A program made the translations under genes and the position numbers. The notes under the pieces are model-generated. The model did no database searches, was not told the origin of the DNA, and saw only the letters and a list, made by a program, of their open reading frames with translations. This document shows positions 49,617 to 58,818 of a DNA stretch of 64,000 nt, piece after piece (the stretch's first letter is position 1; every line of letters starts with the position of its first letter). This stretch comes from Streptomyces sp. Z26 (GTDB taxonomy: Bacteria; Actinomycetota; Actinomycetes; Streptomycetales; Streptomycetaceae): NCBI RefSeq assembly GCF_003665095.1, contig NZ_RCHV01000002.1, forward strand, positions 806,001-870,000. The letters run 5' to 3'.

Positions 49617-50942
49617 CTAGTCCGCCGTCACCAGCTCGTCGTAGACGCTGAGGACGTGCGCCACCGTGTCGTCCACCGTCGGCAGGCACGCGGCACGGGC
49701 GCGGCCCGCCGCCGCGAGCGCCGCACGGCGGTCCGGGTCCCGCAGCAGGGCGGTGACGGCGCCCGCGAGCGCCTCGGGGTCCGCGTACGGCACCAGCAGG
49801 CCCGCGTCGCCGACGAGTTCGGGCAGCCCGCCGACGGCGGTCGCGACCAGCGGCACCCCCGCGCGCAGCGCCTCCTGCGCGACCAGGGAGCGCGCCTCCC
49901 AGCGCGCGGGGACGAGCGCCACGTCCGCGGCGGCCAGCAGCTCGAACGCGTCGTCGCGGCGGCCCAGCAGCCGTACGGGCAGGTCCTCCGCCTCGATCCG
50001 CGCCTGGAGCGCCGCACGGTGCGGCCCCTCCCCCGCGATGGCCAGCAGCGGCGGCGGCTCCAGGTCGCGCCAGGCGCGCGCGGCGGTCAGGGCGGTGGTG
50101 TGCCCCTGGAGCGGTTCGAGTCGGCCGACGGCCAGCACCAGCGGGCGGTCGACGGCGCCGATCTCCGCGCGTACCTTGGCGGCCGCGTCCGGGTCGAGCG
50201 GCGGCGGGTACGCGTCGGGGCGCGGCTCCGGGAACGGCAGCGCGACCGGCGCCAGCCGCGCGTCGCGCGCTCCCCTGCGCCGCGCCAGGTCCACGAGGTC
50301 GGTGGTGGCCCCGAGGACCACGCCCGCGGCGCGCGCCACGCGCCGTTCCAGCAGGCGCGCGACCCCGCGGTGCGCGCCGTGGGCGTGCGCGCGGGTGTGC
50401 CAGGTGACGACGAGCGGCACGTGCCGCCGACGGCTGCCGAGCGCGAGGGCGGCGAGCAGCCCGGCGTGCGGACCGTGCGCGTGGACGACGTCGGCGTCGG
50501 CGCAGATCCGGCGGAGGGCGCGCACCGTGTCGGTGTCGGTGTGCAGCGGGCCGGGGAGCGACGCGAACGCCGGGACGGCGCCGGGCACGGGCGGCGCGGC
50601 GGGCGACACCGGCGGGTGCCCCACCTCGGTGAGTCGGGCACCGGCGGCGGTGAAGCCGTACGCCTGCTCCGACCCGTACGGCGCGCACACCGTCACGCGG
50701 AGGCCGTGCGCCACCAGTCCCTCGGTCAGCGAGCGGACGTGCGCGCCGGTCGTCGCGCACGGGACCTCGGCGCCCGCCGTCCCGGCGCGGCGGCGCGGGC
50801 CCGTGCCCGGGACGCCGGGCACGGACGGCGCCGCCTGGGCGCCGTACGCGACGGGCGTGCCGTGGGCGCCGGACAGCACCTGCACGACGTGCACCGGGGC
50901 GGGCGCGCGTGGCGGAAGCGGCGGATCGGGGGGACGGCTCAC
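49617..50942 (-). CDS. GT4-type glycosyltransferase
   Basis: A 441-residue glycosyltransferase of the GT-B fold. The N-terminal domain has VHVVQVLSG and GAHVRSLTEGLVAHGLRVTVCAPYG, then DVVHAHGPHAGLLAALAL. The C-terminal nucleotide-sugar domain has PLVLAVGRLEPLQGHTTAL, LAIAGEGPHRAAL, and the donor-binding block DVALVPARWEARSLVAQEALRAGVPLVAT with VGGLPELVGDAGLLVP. The acceptor is unknown. The start GTG at 50942 is tentative (GGAG is 11 nt upstream). It lies downstream of recN on the same strand, across a 367-bp gap. Confidence 0.88.
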   Translation of the reverse strand: MSRPPDPPLPPRAPAPVHVVQVLSGAHGTPVAYGAQAAPSVPGVPGTGPRRRAGTAGAEVPCATTGAHVRSLTEGLVAHGLRVTVCAPYGSEQAYGFTAAGARLTEVGHPPVSPAAPPVPGAVPAFASLPGPLHTDTDTVRALRRICADADVVHAHGPHAGLLAALALGSRRRHVPLVVTWHTRAHAHGAHRGVARLLERRVARAAGVVLGATTDLVDLARRRGARDARLAPVALPFPEPRPDAYPPPLDPDAAAKVRAEIGAVDRPLVLAVGRLEPLQGHTTALTAARAWRDLEPPPLLAIAGEGPHRAALQARIEAEDLPVRLLGRRDDAFELLAAADVALVPARWEARSLVAQEALRAGVPLVATAVGGLPELVGDAGLLVPYADPEALAGAVTALLRDPDRRAALAAAGRARAACLPTVDDTVAHVLSVYDELVTAD

Positions 50943-51309
50943 AGCGGGTCGGACTCCGGGGTTGCGAGAAGCGGGCGTGCGCCGGGGCGTGATGCGCTGC
51001 GCCCAGGATGCCAGTCCGTGACAGGGGCGGGGCACCGCGTACCGGCCACGGAGGCCGCACGAGGCGGGCGTCCGCGGCACGTATCACCCGCGCGGGCGAC
51101 CCCGCCCCGTACGGGCGCGGTAGCGGCCGACCGGTACGCGCGCCGTGGCCGCACCGCCCCAGCGGGCGGTACGGGCGCCTGCGCGGCGTACGTCCGGCGG
51201 GCGCGCGGGACGGCCCCACAACGGCCGGAAACACCCGGTGCCGCGGCCCACGCCCGTACGCGCGCGGCCACGGGTACGGCGGGCGCCGGGCCCGTACGGC
51301 GAACGCGCG
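50943..51309. other. Intergenic region between recN and the glycosyltransferase gene
   Basis: 367 bp, almost uniformly GC-rich with many CGTACG sites. I see no convincing promoter, hairpin of high quality, or small gene. Confidence 0.35.
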
Positions 51310-53061
51310 TCAGACCGCCGCGCGGGCCGTCGCGAGCAGCTCCTCGGCGTGGGCGCGGGCGAGGCTGGAGTCCTCCTGCCCGGCGAGCATCCGGGACAGC
51401 TCCCGCACCCGGTCCTCGCCCTCCATCGCCTGCACGCCGCTGCGGGTCACCGACCCGTCGTCCGTCTTCTCCACCACCAGGTGCCGGTCGGCGAAGGCCG
51501 CGACCTGCGGCAGGTGCGTCACGACGACCACCTGCGCGGACCGGGCGAGCCGCGCCAGCCTGCGGCCGACCTCGACGGCGGCCTTGCCGCCGACGCCCGC
51601 GTCCACCTCGTCGAAGAGGTATGTCGGCACCGGGTCCGAGCCCGCGAAGACCACCTCCACCGCCAGCATCACCCGGGACAGCTCGCCGCCCGACGCTCCC
51701 TTCGCGATCGGCCGGGCGTGCGCCCCGGGGTGCGGGGCGAGCAGCAGCTCCACGTCGTCCGTGCCGTGCGGCCCGAACGCGACCGTACGGCCGTCCAGTT
51801 CGAGCCCCGCCGGGTCGTCGGCCCGGCGCAGCTCGAACGAGACCCGGGCGTGCGGCATGGCCAGCTCGGCCAGTTCGCCGGTGACCGCGTCGGCGAAGCG
51901 CTTCGCCGCGTCCGTACGGGCCTCGGTGAGGCGCTGGGCGAGCCCGGCGAGTTCGTCGTGGAGGGCGTCGCGTTCGGCGGTCAGCTCCTCGATGCGGTCG
52001 TCGTCGCCGGAGAGTTCGGCCAGACGCGCCGCGCCCTCCTCGGCCCACGCCAGCACGGAGCCGACGTCCTCCCCGTACTTGCGGGTCAGCTGCCCGAGCG
52101 CCGCGCGGCGCTCCTCGACGGCGGCGAGGCGCAGCGGGTCGGCGTCCAGGTCGTCGGCGTAACCGGCGAGTTCGCCCGCGATGTCGGACAGCAGGATGCC
52201 GACCTCGCTCAGCCGGTCCGCGAGCGCCGCGAGGGCCGGGTCGTGGGACCGTACTGCCTCCAGCGCCCGGTGCGCGCCCACGACGAGTGTCGCGGCGTCC
52301 ATGCCCTCGGGCCCGGACTGGTCGGCGGGGTCGCCCGCCAGCGCGCCGTGCGCCGTCGTGGCGGCGGAGGCCAACGCCTCGGCGTGGCCGAGCCGTTCGG
52401 CCTCGGCGGCGAGTTCGGCGTCCTCGTCGGGGCGGGGGTCGACGGCGGCGATCTCGTCGAGGCCGTACCGCAGGTGGTCGGCCTCCTGCGCGCGCTCGCG
52501 GGCCCGGGTGGTCAGCTCGTCGAGGGTGGCGGCGACCGTACGCAGCCGCTGGTACGCCGTCCCGTACGCGGCGAGCGGCCCGGACACGGCCTCGCCCGCG
52601 TACCGGTCGAGCGCCTGCCGCTGCCGCGCCGGGCGCAGCAGCCCCTGCTGGTCGGTCTGCCCGTGCACGGCCACCAGGTCGTCGCTCAGCTCCGCCAGCA
52701 GCCCCACGGGCGCGGACCGGCCGCCCAGGTGCGCGCGGGACCGGCCCTCCGCCGAGACCGTACGGCTGACCAGCAGCGCGCCGTCGTCCAGCTCGGCGCC
52801 CGCCTCCTCGGCCCGTACGGCCGCCGCGGAGCCCGGGGGCACCACGATCCGCCCCTCCACGACGGCGGCCTTCGCCCCGACGCGTACGAGCCCCGCGTCG
52901 GCGCGCCCGCCGAGCAGCAGCCCGAGGCTGGTCACGACCATCGTCTTGCCCGCTCCGGTCTCGCCGGTCACCGCGGTGAAGCCGGGCGCCAGCTCGACGA
53001 CGGCGTCGTCGATCACGCCCAGGGCTCTGATCCGCATCTCCTCCAACACGGATACGACCAT
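51310..53061 (-). CDS. recN: DNA repair protein RecN
   Basis: SMC-like ATPase that recognises and tethers double-strand break ends. The 583-residue protein has VTGETGAGKTMVVTSL (Walker A, about 31-46), a long coiled-coil middle (about 150-390), the ABC signature KGASGGELSRVMLAVEV and Walker B TYLFDEVDAGVGG, then VVTHLPQVAAFADRH. The ATG at 53061 has GGGGAA 6 nt upstream. It follows nadK and tlyA in the same direction. I see no SOS box in the 180 bp upstream. Confidence 0.95.
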   Translation of the reverse strand: MVVSVLEEMRIRALGVIDDAVVELAPGFTAVTGETGAGKTMVVTSLGLLLGGRADAGLVRVGAKAAVVEGRIVVPPGSAAAVRAEEAGAELDDGALLVSRTVSAEGRSRAHLGGRSAPVGLLAELSDDLVAVHGQTDQQGLLRPARQRQALDRYAGEAVSGPLAAYGTAYQRLRTVAATLDELTTRARERAQEADHLRYGLDEIAAVDPRPDEDAELAAEAERLGHAEALASAATTAHGALAGDPADQSGPEGMDAATLVVGAHRALEAVRSHDPALAALADRLSEVGILLSDIAGELAGYADDLDADPLRLAAVEERRAALGQLTRKYGEDVGSVLAWAEEGAARLAELSGDDDRIEELTAERDALHDELAGLAQRLTEARTDAAKRFADAVTGELAELAMPHARVSFELRRADDPAGLELDGRTVAFGPHGTDDVELLLAPHPGAHARPIAKGASGGELSRVMLAVEVVFAGSDPVPTYLFDEVDAGVGGKAAVEVGRRLARLARSAQVVVVTHLPQVAAFADRHLVVEKTDDGSVTRSGVQAMEGEDRVRELSRMLAGQEDSSLARAHAEELLATARAAV

Positions 53062-53241
53062 ACGAGGTTCCCCGCGCAAAGCCACCCCCGGTCCGCCGCG
53101 CGACCCCCGTGCGGGGCCCGCGGCGGGTGCCGCTTCACCGGTACGGCGACGGCGGCGGACGTCCGTACGGATGCGGCGCGCGGCCCGGGAGTGTCCCCGC
53201 CGCACGCGCCGGGGCACGGCGCCACGCACGCCCGGGGCGCG

Positions 53242-54168
53242 TCACGGCGAGGCGCCGCGCCACCCCGCCACCGGCAGCGCGAACTTCGCCACCAGCCGGT
53301 CCGTGAACGACGCGTGGTGCAGCCGCGCCAGCCGCACCGGCACCGCGCCGCGCCGCACCTCGACGCGCGCCCCCGGGGACAGGTCCACGCTGCGCCGCCC
53401 GTCGCACCACAGCACGCCGTGCGGCGTACGCGGCTGGACCTCCACCGCCAGCACCGAGTCGGGCGCGGTGAGCAGCGGCCTCGCGAACAGCGCGTGGGCG
53501 CTGATCGGCACCATCAGCAGCGCCTCGACCTCCGGCCACACCACCGGGCCCCCGGCGGAGAAGGCGTACGCCGTCGAGCCCGTCGGTGTCGCGCACACCA
53601 CGCCGTCCCCGCCGAAGCGGGAGACGGGCCGCCCGTCGACCTCCGTCACGACCTCCAGCATCCGCTCACGCGCGGCCTTCTCGACGGACGCCTCGTTCAG
53701 CGCCCAGTCGGTGTGCACGAGCCGCCCCTCGTTCCGTACGAGCACGTCGAGCGTCATCCGCTCCTCGACCTCGTACGCCCGCCGCACCACCCGGTCCACC
53801 ACGCGGTCCAGGTCGTCCCGTTCGGCCTCGGCGAGGAAGCCGACGCGGCCCAGGTTGACGCCGAGCATCGGCACCCCGGAGGCGCGCGCGAACTCCGCGC
53901 CGCGCAGCAGCGTGCCGTCGCCGCCGAGCACCACGAGCAGCTCGCAGCCGTCCAGCACGTCCGGCTTCGCCTCGACCGTCTCCACCTGCTCCGGCAGCGG
54001 CAGGTCCGTTGCCTCGTCCCCCAGCACCCGGACGCCGATGCCGTGCCGCAGCAGCCCCTGCACGACCAGCTCGGCGCTGCGGACGGCGGCGGGCCGCCCG
54101 GTGTGCGCGAGGAGGAAGACCGTACGGTCCTCGCTCGCCGTACGGTCCTCGGTCCCTGTCGTCGTCAA
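53242..54168 (-). CDS. nadK: NAD kinase
   Basis: Phosphorylates NAD to NADP. The 308-residue protein has the GGDGTLLRGAEFA motif (GGDGT), GVNLGRVGFLAEAE, and the conserved ATPTGSTAYAFSAGGPVVWPEVEALLMVPI block. It starts at TTG 54168, which overlaps the tlyA stop (TTGA), indicating coupled translation. A 25-residue N-terminus precedes the core. The tlyA-nadK-recN order is widely conserved in Gram-positive bacteria. Confidence 0.95.
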   Translation of the reverse strand: MTTTGTEDRTASEDRTVFLLAHTGRPAAVRSAELVVQGLLRHGIGVRVLGDEATDLPLPEQVETVEAKPDVLDGCELLVVLGGDGTLLRGAEFARASGVPMLGVNLGRVGFLAEAERDDLDRVVDRVVRRAYEVEERMTLDVLVRNEGRLVHTDWALNEASVEKAARERMLEVVTEVDGRPVSRFGGDGVVCATPTGSTAYAFSAGGPVVWPEVEALLMVPISAHALFARPLLTAPDSVLAVEVQPRTPHGVLWCDGRRSVDLSPGARVEVRRGAVPVRLARLHHASFTDRLVAKFALPVAGWRGASP

Positions 54169-54986
54169 TTCGGCCCCTCCGCCACAGCTCGGTCGAGATC
54201 GGCCGGGTCGAGATCGGGCGCCCCGGCGCGCAGCCACAGAAAGTATTCGACGTTCCCGGACGGTCCCGGCAGGGGGCTGGCGACGACGCCGAGCGCCCCC
54301 AGGCCCAGCCCGGCGGCCCGCGCCGCCACGTCCCGTACGGCCTCGGCGCGCAGCCGCGCGCTGCGCACCACCCCGCCGCTGCCGAGCCGTTCGCGCCCCA
54401 CCTCGAACTGGGGCTTGACCATCAGCACCAGGTCGGCGTCGGGCGCGGAGCAGCGCACCAGGGCCGGGAGCACCAGGCCGAGGGGGATGAACGACAGGTC
54501 GCCCACGACCAGTTCGGCCGGTACGCCGTCGAGGTCGTCCGGGGTCAGCTCCCGTACGTTCGTCCGGTCCCGTACGGTGACGCGCGCGTCGCCGCGCAGG
54601 GACCACGCCAGCTGTCCGTACCCCACGTCCACGGCCACCACGTGGCCCGCCCCGGCGCGGAGCAGGACGTCCGTGAAGCCGCCCGTGGAGGCACCCGCGT
54701 CGAGGGCGCGGCGACCGGCGACGGCCAGGCCGAGGGGCTGGAACGCGGCGAGGGCGCCCGCGAGTTTGTGGCCACCGCGCGACACGTAGTCCGGGTCGCC
54801 GTCGTCGGCGCGGACGACGAGCGCGGCGCTCGTCTCGACCTGCGTGGCGGACTTGGAGGCGGTCGCCCCGCCGACGGTCACACGGCCCGCGGCGATCAGC
54901 TGCCCGGCGTGCTCACGCGAGCGCGCCAGCTTGCGGCGCACCAACTCCGCGTCGAGACGCCTGCGTTGCGGGCGGGTCACTGCCAC
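54165..54986 (-). CDS. tlyA: TlyA family rRNA 2'-O-methyltransferase
   Basis: S-adenosylmethionine-dependent ribose methyltransferase; in mycobacteria TlyA modifies 16S and 23S rRNA and its absence gives capreomycin resistance. The 273-residue protein has an N-terminal S4 RNA-binding domain (RRLDAELVRRKLARSREHAGQLIAAGRVTV). It is joined to an FtsJ-type domain with DAGASTGGFTDVLLRAGAGHVVAVDVG (SAM site), DLSFIPLGLVLPAL and VMVKPQFEVGRERL. The start is GTG 54986 (or 54980). Stop overlaps the nadK start. Confidence 0.94.
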   Translation of the reverse strand: MAVTRPQRRRLDAELVRRKLARSREHAGQLIAAGRVTVGGATASKSATQVETSAALVVRADDGDPDYVSRGGHKLAGALAAFQPLGLAVAGRRALDAGASTGGFTDVLLRAGAGHVVAVDVGYGQLAWSLRGDARVTVRDRTNVRELTPDDLDGVPAELVVGDLSFIPLGLVLPALVRCSAPDADLVLMVKPQFEVGRERLGSGGVVRSARLRAEAVRDVAARAAGLGLGALGVVASPLPGPSGNVEYFLWLRAGAPDLDPADLDRAVAEGPN

Positions 54987-54993
54987 GTCGGCT

Positions 54994-55437
54994 TCAACTC
55001 CTGGGGTCGGGCCGGTCGTCGGGCCGGAGGGCGGGGCCGGGGCCCGGTCCGGGGTCGGGCCAGTCGAGGGCGGTCAGGGTGTCGCGCAGACCGCGGTGCA
55101 CATCCTCGTACACCTCCAGGTGCCCGGACACGGCGAGGTGGTCGGCGTCCTCCAGCCGCCGCAACCGCGCGTCCACCGGAGGATGCCCCGTGGGCTCCGT
55201 GCCGACGCCGAGCGGACGCGGGGCGTCGGGCACGCCGCCGGGCGGCGGCTCCTCCCCGGCGGCCTCGTCGCCGTGCGCCCGCCCGTCCGCGCCCGCTTCC
55301 GCACCCTCGCCGTTCTCCTCGTGCGCGTCCGCCGCGCCGTCCCGCGCCGGCGCCCCGCCGGGCTCCCCGGGCACGCCGGGACCCGGCGCCACCAGCCCGT
55401 ACGCCTGCTGCCCGGCGCCGTACCTCACCTCGTCCAT
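54994..55437 (-). CDS. Hypothetical acidic protein upstream of tlyA
   Basis: A 147-residue protein. The first 90 residues are low-complexity Gly/Ala/Glu/Pro. The last 50 (PPVDARLRRLEDADHLAVSGHLEVYEDVHRGLRDTLTALDW) form a helical segment conserved, as I recall, in the streptomycete gene upstream of tlyA. The ATG is at 55437 with a weak ribosome-binding site. It sits only 7 bp upstream of tlyA, so it is cotranscribed. Function unknown. Confidence 0.65.
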   Translation of the reverse strand: MDEVRYGAGQQAYGLVAPGPGVPGEPGGAPARDGAADAHEENGEGAEAGADGRAHGDEAAGEEPPPGGVPDAPRPLGVGTEPTGHPPVDARLRRLEDADHLAVSGHLEVYEDVHRGLRDTLTALDWPDPGPGPGPALRPDDRPDPRS

Positions 55438-55497
55438 GCACCCGACGCTACCCGCTGCCACCGACAGCGCGGCGCGCCGGGACACCGCGCCGGGCCC

Positions 55498-55555
55498 CGT
55501 ACGGGCGCGGGCGGGGTGCCCGTACGGGCGCGGGCGGGGTGCCCGTACGGGCGCG
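55498..55555. repeat. 23-bp tandem repeat, two and a half copies
   Basis: A unit beginning CGTACGGGCGCGGG and ending GGGGTGCC occupies 55498-55520 and 55521-55543 without difference. A third copy begins at 55544 and breaks off after 12 bp. It lies between the end of the siderophore transporter ATPase gene and the hypothetical gene upstream of tlyA, where it could act as a terminator. Confidence 0.75.
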
Positions 55556-55605
55556 CGTACGGGAGGGGGACGCGGGAGCGGGTACGGGCGCGGGGGCGCG
55601 TGCGC

Positions 55606-56595
55606 TCAGGCGCCGACGCGGACGCGCGCCGCCGGGATCACCAGCGGGGTGCCGGTCTCCGGGTCGTCGATCACCCGGCAGGGCAGTTCGAAGACCTCCC
55701 GCACCAGGTCCGCCGTCAGCACCTCGGACGGCCTGCCCTCCGCGACGATCGACCCGCCGCGCATGGCGACGAGGTGGGTGGCGTACCGCGCCGCGTGGTT
55801 GAGGTCGTGCAGCACCGCGACCACCGTGCGCCCAGCCTCGTGCAGCCCGGCGCAGAGGTCCAGGATCTCGATCTGGTGGGCGATGTCGAGGTACGTCGTC
55901 GGCTCGTCGAGCAGCAGCAGCGGTGTCTCCTGCGCGAGGGCCATGGCGATCCACACCCGCTGCCGCTGCCCGCCGGACAGCTCCTCCACGTACCGGTCGG
56001 CGAGGTCCGCGACACCCGTCGCGCGCATCGACTCGGCGACGATCCGCTCGTCCTCGCGCGACCACTGCCGCAGCAGCCCCTGGTGCGGGTAACGGCCGCG
56101 GGCCACCAGGTCGGAGACGCTGATGCCGTCCGGCGCGACGGACGACTGCGGGAGCAGCCCGAGGGTGCGGGCGACCTGCTTCGGCGGCAGGGCGTGGATG
56201 TCCCGGCCGTCCAGCAGCACCCGCCCGGCGGCGGGCTTCAGCATGCGGGAGAGGGCCCGCAGGAGGGTGGACTTGCCGCACGCGTTGGGGCCGATGATCA
56301 CGGTGAACGACTCGTCGGGGACGGCGATCTCGAGGTCCCGCGCGATGGTGCGCTGGTCGTACGCGAGGGTCAGGCCCTCGCCGCCGAGCCGGGTGCCGGT
56401 CCCGGTACCCGTACCCGTACCCGTACCGCTGCCGGGGTCCTTCGCCAGGACGGGCCCCGTGCCGAGGGCCGTGTCGGGACCCGTCGCGCGTACGGTGCCG
56501 GGTTCGGCGGGATGCTTCATGTCGGCGTTCCTCGTCTTCCTGTCGCGGCCCTCGCCCGTGCCGGTACGACCGCCCGTGCCCGTCGCGTCGCTCAT
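55606..56595 (-). CDS. Iron-siderophore ABC transporter ATP-binding protein
   Basis: A 329-residue FecE/FepC-type ATPase that powers uptake of ferric siderophores. Walker A is IIGPNACGKSTLL, the ABC signature is EELSGGQRQRVWIAMALAQ, and Walker B is LLLLDEPTTYLD with the H-loop VLHDLNHAARY. The first 70 residues are an odd Gly-Thr-rich extension including (GT)6, encoded by a CCGTAC hexamer repeat (56403-56426). The ATG at 56595 overlaps the upstream permease stop (ATGA); an internal ATG at 56520 could give a shorter protein. Third gene of the iron-box-controlled operon. Confidence 0.93.
   Translation of the reverse strand: MSDATGTGGRTGTGEGRDRKTRNADMKHPAEPGTVRATGPDTALGTGPVLAKDPGSGTGTGTGTGTGTRLGGEGLTLAYDQRTIARDLEIAVPDESFTVIIGPNACGKSTLLRALSRMLKPAAGRVLLDGRDIHALPPKQVARTLGLLPQSSVAPDGISVSDLVARGRYPHQGLLRQWSREDERIVAESMRATGVADLADRYVEELSGGQRQRVWIAMALAQETPLLLLDEPTTYLDIAHQIEILDLCAGLHEAGRTVVAVLHDLNHAARYATHLVAMRGGSIVAEGRPSEVLTADLVREVFELPCRVIDDPETGTPLVIPAARVRVGA
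56403..56426. repeat. Hexamer repeat encoding Gly-Thr dipeptides
   Basis: Four consecutive hexamers, CGGTAC followed by three CCGTAC, within the transporter ATPase gene. It is in frame, so length changes alter the GT linker without shifting the frame. Confidence 0.7.
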
Positions 56596-57629
56596 ATCCG
56601 CCCCGCCTTGCGCTCCGTGGCCAGCAGCCACACCAGATAGCCGCCGCCCAGCACGCCGGTGACCACGCCCACCGGCAGTTGGTGCCCCTCGAACACCCGC
56701 TGCGCCGCGAGGTCCGCGAGCACCAGCAGCGCCGCGCCCGTACACATCGACGGCACCAGGTTCGGCCCCGGTGACCGCGTCATCCGCTTCGCCACCTGCG
56801 GCGCCGTCAGCGCCACGAACGCCACCGGCCCGGCCGCCGCCGCGCCGAACGACACCAGCAGCACCGCCGACGCCAGCACCGTCAGCCGTATCCGCTCCAC
56901 CGGCACGCCGAGCGAGAACGCCGCGTCGTCGCCCATCTCCAGCATCCGCATCGCCCGCGCGCAGCCGAACAGCACGACGGGCAGCAGCACCGCCATCGCG
57001 ACCAGCAGCGGTACGGCGTCGTCCCAGCCGCGCCCGTTCAGGCTGCCGGTCATCCAGAGCACCGCGCGCGCGGCGTCGGTGATCTGCGCCCGGGTGAGGA
57101 GGTAGCCGTTGACGCCGGTGAGGATGGCGGTGATGCCGATGCCGGTGAGCACCAGCCGGTAGCCGTGCACGCCCTGCCGCCAGGCCAGCGCGTAGATCAG
57201 CAGCCCGGTGGCCAGGCCACCCGTCACCGCCCCGGCCGCCAGCGCGGCGCTGCCGCTGCCGAACACCACGATGGTGACCAGCGCGCCCGTCGCCGCGCCC
57301 TGCGTGAAGCCGAGCACGTCGGGCGAGCCGAGCGGGTTGCGCACGACGGACTGGAAGATCGCCCCGCCGAGCGCCAGCGCCCCGCCGACCAGCAGGGCGG
57401 TGACGACGCGCGGCAGCCGTACGTCGTTCACGATGAACTCGTCGGCCGGGTTGCCCGAGCCGAGCAGCGTGTCGATCACCTGCTGCGTCGTCATCGGGTA
57501 GTCGCCGCTGCCGCTGCCGATCGCGAACACCGAGGAGACCGCCGCGACCACCAGGCACCCCAGGCCCACGGCGAGCGCGCGCGGCCGGAACGCGATCGAG
57601 TGCCCGCTCCCCGTACGGATGACGCTCAT
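56592..57629 (-). CDS. Iron-siderophore ABC transporter permease, second subunit (FecCD family)
   Basis: A 345-residue membrane permease with about nine to ten hydrophobic helices. Family landmarks are RLPRVVTALLVGGALALGGAIFQSVVRNPLGSPDVLGFTQGA, SLGVPVERIRLTVLASAVLLVSFGAAAAGPVAFVALTAPQVAKR and LPVGVVTGVLGGGYLVWLL. The ATG at 57629 overlaps the preceding permease stop (ATGA), and its stop overlaps the ATPase start, so the three genes are tightly coupled. Confidence 0.94.
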   Translation of the reverse strand: MSVIRTGSGHSIAFRPRALAVGLGCLVVAAVSSVFAIGSGSGDYPMTTQQVIDTLLGSGNPADEFIVNDVRLPRVVTALLVGGALALGGAIFQSVVRNPLGSPDVLGFTQGAATGALVTIVVFGSGSAALAAGAVTGGLATGLLIYALAWRQGVHGYRLVLTGIGITAILTGVNGYLLTRAQITDAARAVLWMTGSLNGRGWDDAVPLLVAMAVLLPVVLFGCARAMRMLEMGDDAAFSLGVPVERIRLTVLASAVLLVSFGAAAAGPVAFVALTAPQVAKRMTRSPGPNLVPSMCTGAALLVLADLAAQRVFEGHQLPVGVVTGVLGGGYLVWLLATERKAGRI

Positions 57630-58690
57630 GCCCCCACCGCCTTCCGGCGGCGCACGAAGTACAGGAAGAACGGGCCGCCGAGCACCGCCGTCACGATCCC
57701 CACCTGGAGTTCCGACGGGCGCGCGAGCACCCGCCCGAGGACGTCGGCGCCGAGCAGCAGCACCGGCGCGAGCACCGCGCAGTACGGCAGCACCCAGCGC
57801 ATGTCGGGCCCGGTCAGCGTGCGCACGAGGTGCGGCACCATCAGGCCGACGAAGACGATCGGCCCGCACGCCGCCGTGGCCGCGCCGCACAGCAGCGTCA
57901 CGGCGAGCATGCCGCCCGCCCGCGTACGCGCCGGGTGCGAGCCGAGGGAGCGCGCCGCGTCGTCGCCGAGGGCGAGCGCGTTCAGCGGGCGGGCGAGCGC
58001 CAGCGCCAGCAGCACCCCGGCCGCGACGAACCACACCAGCTTCTCCGCCGTCTCCGCCTGCGCCCCGGCCAGCGAACCGACCGTCCAGAAGCGCATCTTG
58101 TCGAGCGAGGCGGTGTCCAGCAGCTGTACGGCGTTGACGTAGCTGAACAGCGCCGCGTTCAGCGCCGCGCCGCCGAGCGCCAGCCGCGCGGGCGTCGCGC
58201 CGCGCCCGCCGCCGACCACGTACACGGCGACGGCCACCGCGCCCGTACCGGCGAACGCGAACCACACGTAGCCGGTGAAGGACTCGACGCCGAGGAACGA
58301 GATCGCCGACACGACCGCCGCGGCCGCGCCCGCGTTGATGCCGAGGAGGCCCGGGTCGGCCAGCGGGTTGCGGGCCAGCGCCTGCATCACGCCACCGGCC
58401 AGGCCCAGCGCCGTACCGGCCATGAGGCCGAGCAGGGTGCGGGGCAGGCGCATCTCGTGCACGACGGTGTACTCGGGCGAGGCGCTGTCGGTGAGACCGC
58501 GCCACGCCGCGTCCAGCGCGAGCGGCTTGGCTCCCACGGCGAGGCTGAGGGCGGCCACGAGGCACAGCAGCAGCAGGGCGCCGAGGAGGCCGACGGCGCG
58601 CGGCGCGTGCCGCCCGGCGGGTGGCCGGTCGGCGGCGGGCGGCGCGGGCGTCACGTCCGCTTCCGCCTGCGGGGACTTGGTGAGCGACAC
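57626..58690 (-). CDS. Iron-siderophore ABC transporter permease, first subunit (FecCD family)
   Basis: A 354-residue FecCD-family permease. Landmarks are MRLPRTLLGLMAGTALGLAGGVMQALARNPLADPGLLGINAGAA, SLGSHPARTRAGGMLAVTLLCGAATAACGPIVFVGLMVPHLVR and LQVGIVTAVLGGPFFLYFV. An Ala/Pro-rich 30-residue cytoplasmic N-terminus precedes the first helix. The GTG at 58690 has GGAG 8 nt upstream. It is the first gene of the operon and begins about 60 bp from the iron box. Confidence 0.94.
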   Translation of the reverse strand: MSLTKSPQAEADVTPAPPAADRPPAGRHAPRAVGLLGALLLLCLVAALSLAVGAKPLALDAAWRGLTDSASPEYTVVHEMRLPRTLLGLMAGTALGLAGGVMQALARNPLADPGLLGINAGAAAAVVSAISFLGVESFTGYVWFAFAGTGAVAVAVYVVGGGRGATPARLALGGAALNAALFSYVNAVQLLDTASLDKMRFWTVGSLAGAQAETAEKLVWFVAAGVLLALALARPLNALALGDDAARSLGSHPARTRAGGMLAVTLLCGAATAACGPIVFVGLMVPHLVRTLTGPDMRWVLPYCAVLAPVLLLGADVLGRVLARPSELQVGIVTAVLGGPFFLYFVRRRKAVGA

Positions 58691-58751
58691 GTGCGCGGCT
58701 CCGGCTACGGGCCGGTGCGTTCTCGGTCACCCGGCCACTGGACGATGACGT

Positions 58752-58771
58752 GGGTTAGGTTAACCTAACCC
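58752..58771. promoter_or_regulatory. Iron box (DmdR1/DtxR-type operator)
   Basis: GGGTTAGGTTAACCTAACCC is a perfect 20-bp palindrome with the TTAGGTTAACCTAA core of actinobacterial iron boxes (TTAGGTTAGGCTAACCTAA). A -10-like TAACCT is embedded on each strand, so iron-loaded DmdR would block both the permease/ATPase operon and the divergent binding-protein gene. Confidence 0.93.
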
Positions 58772-58818
58772 GGCATTCGGGCCCACTGGTCCCCCGTACA
58801 TTCCGAGAAGGGCTCCCC

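Noticed and set aside
53062..53241. SOS box upstream of recN
   Set aside because: I searched this spacer for TCGAAC-N4-GTTCGA and near matches and found none.
51145..54789. Plus-strand frame of about 1200 codons opposite recN, nadK and tlyA
   Set aside because: It covers three well-identified minus-strand genes and has no recognisable domains.
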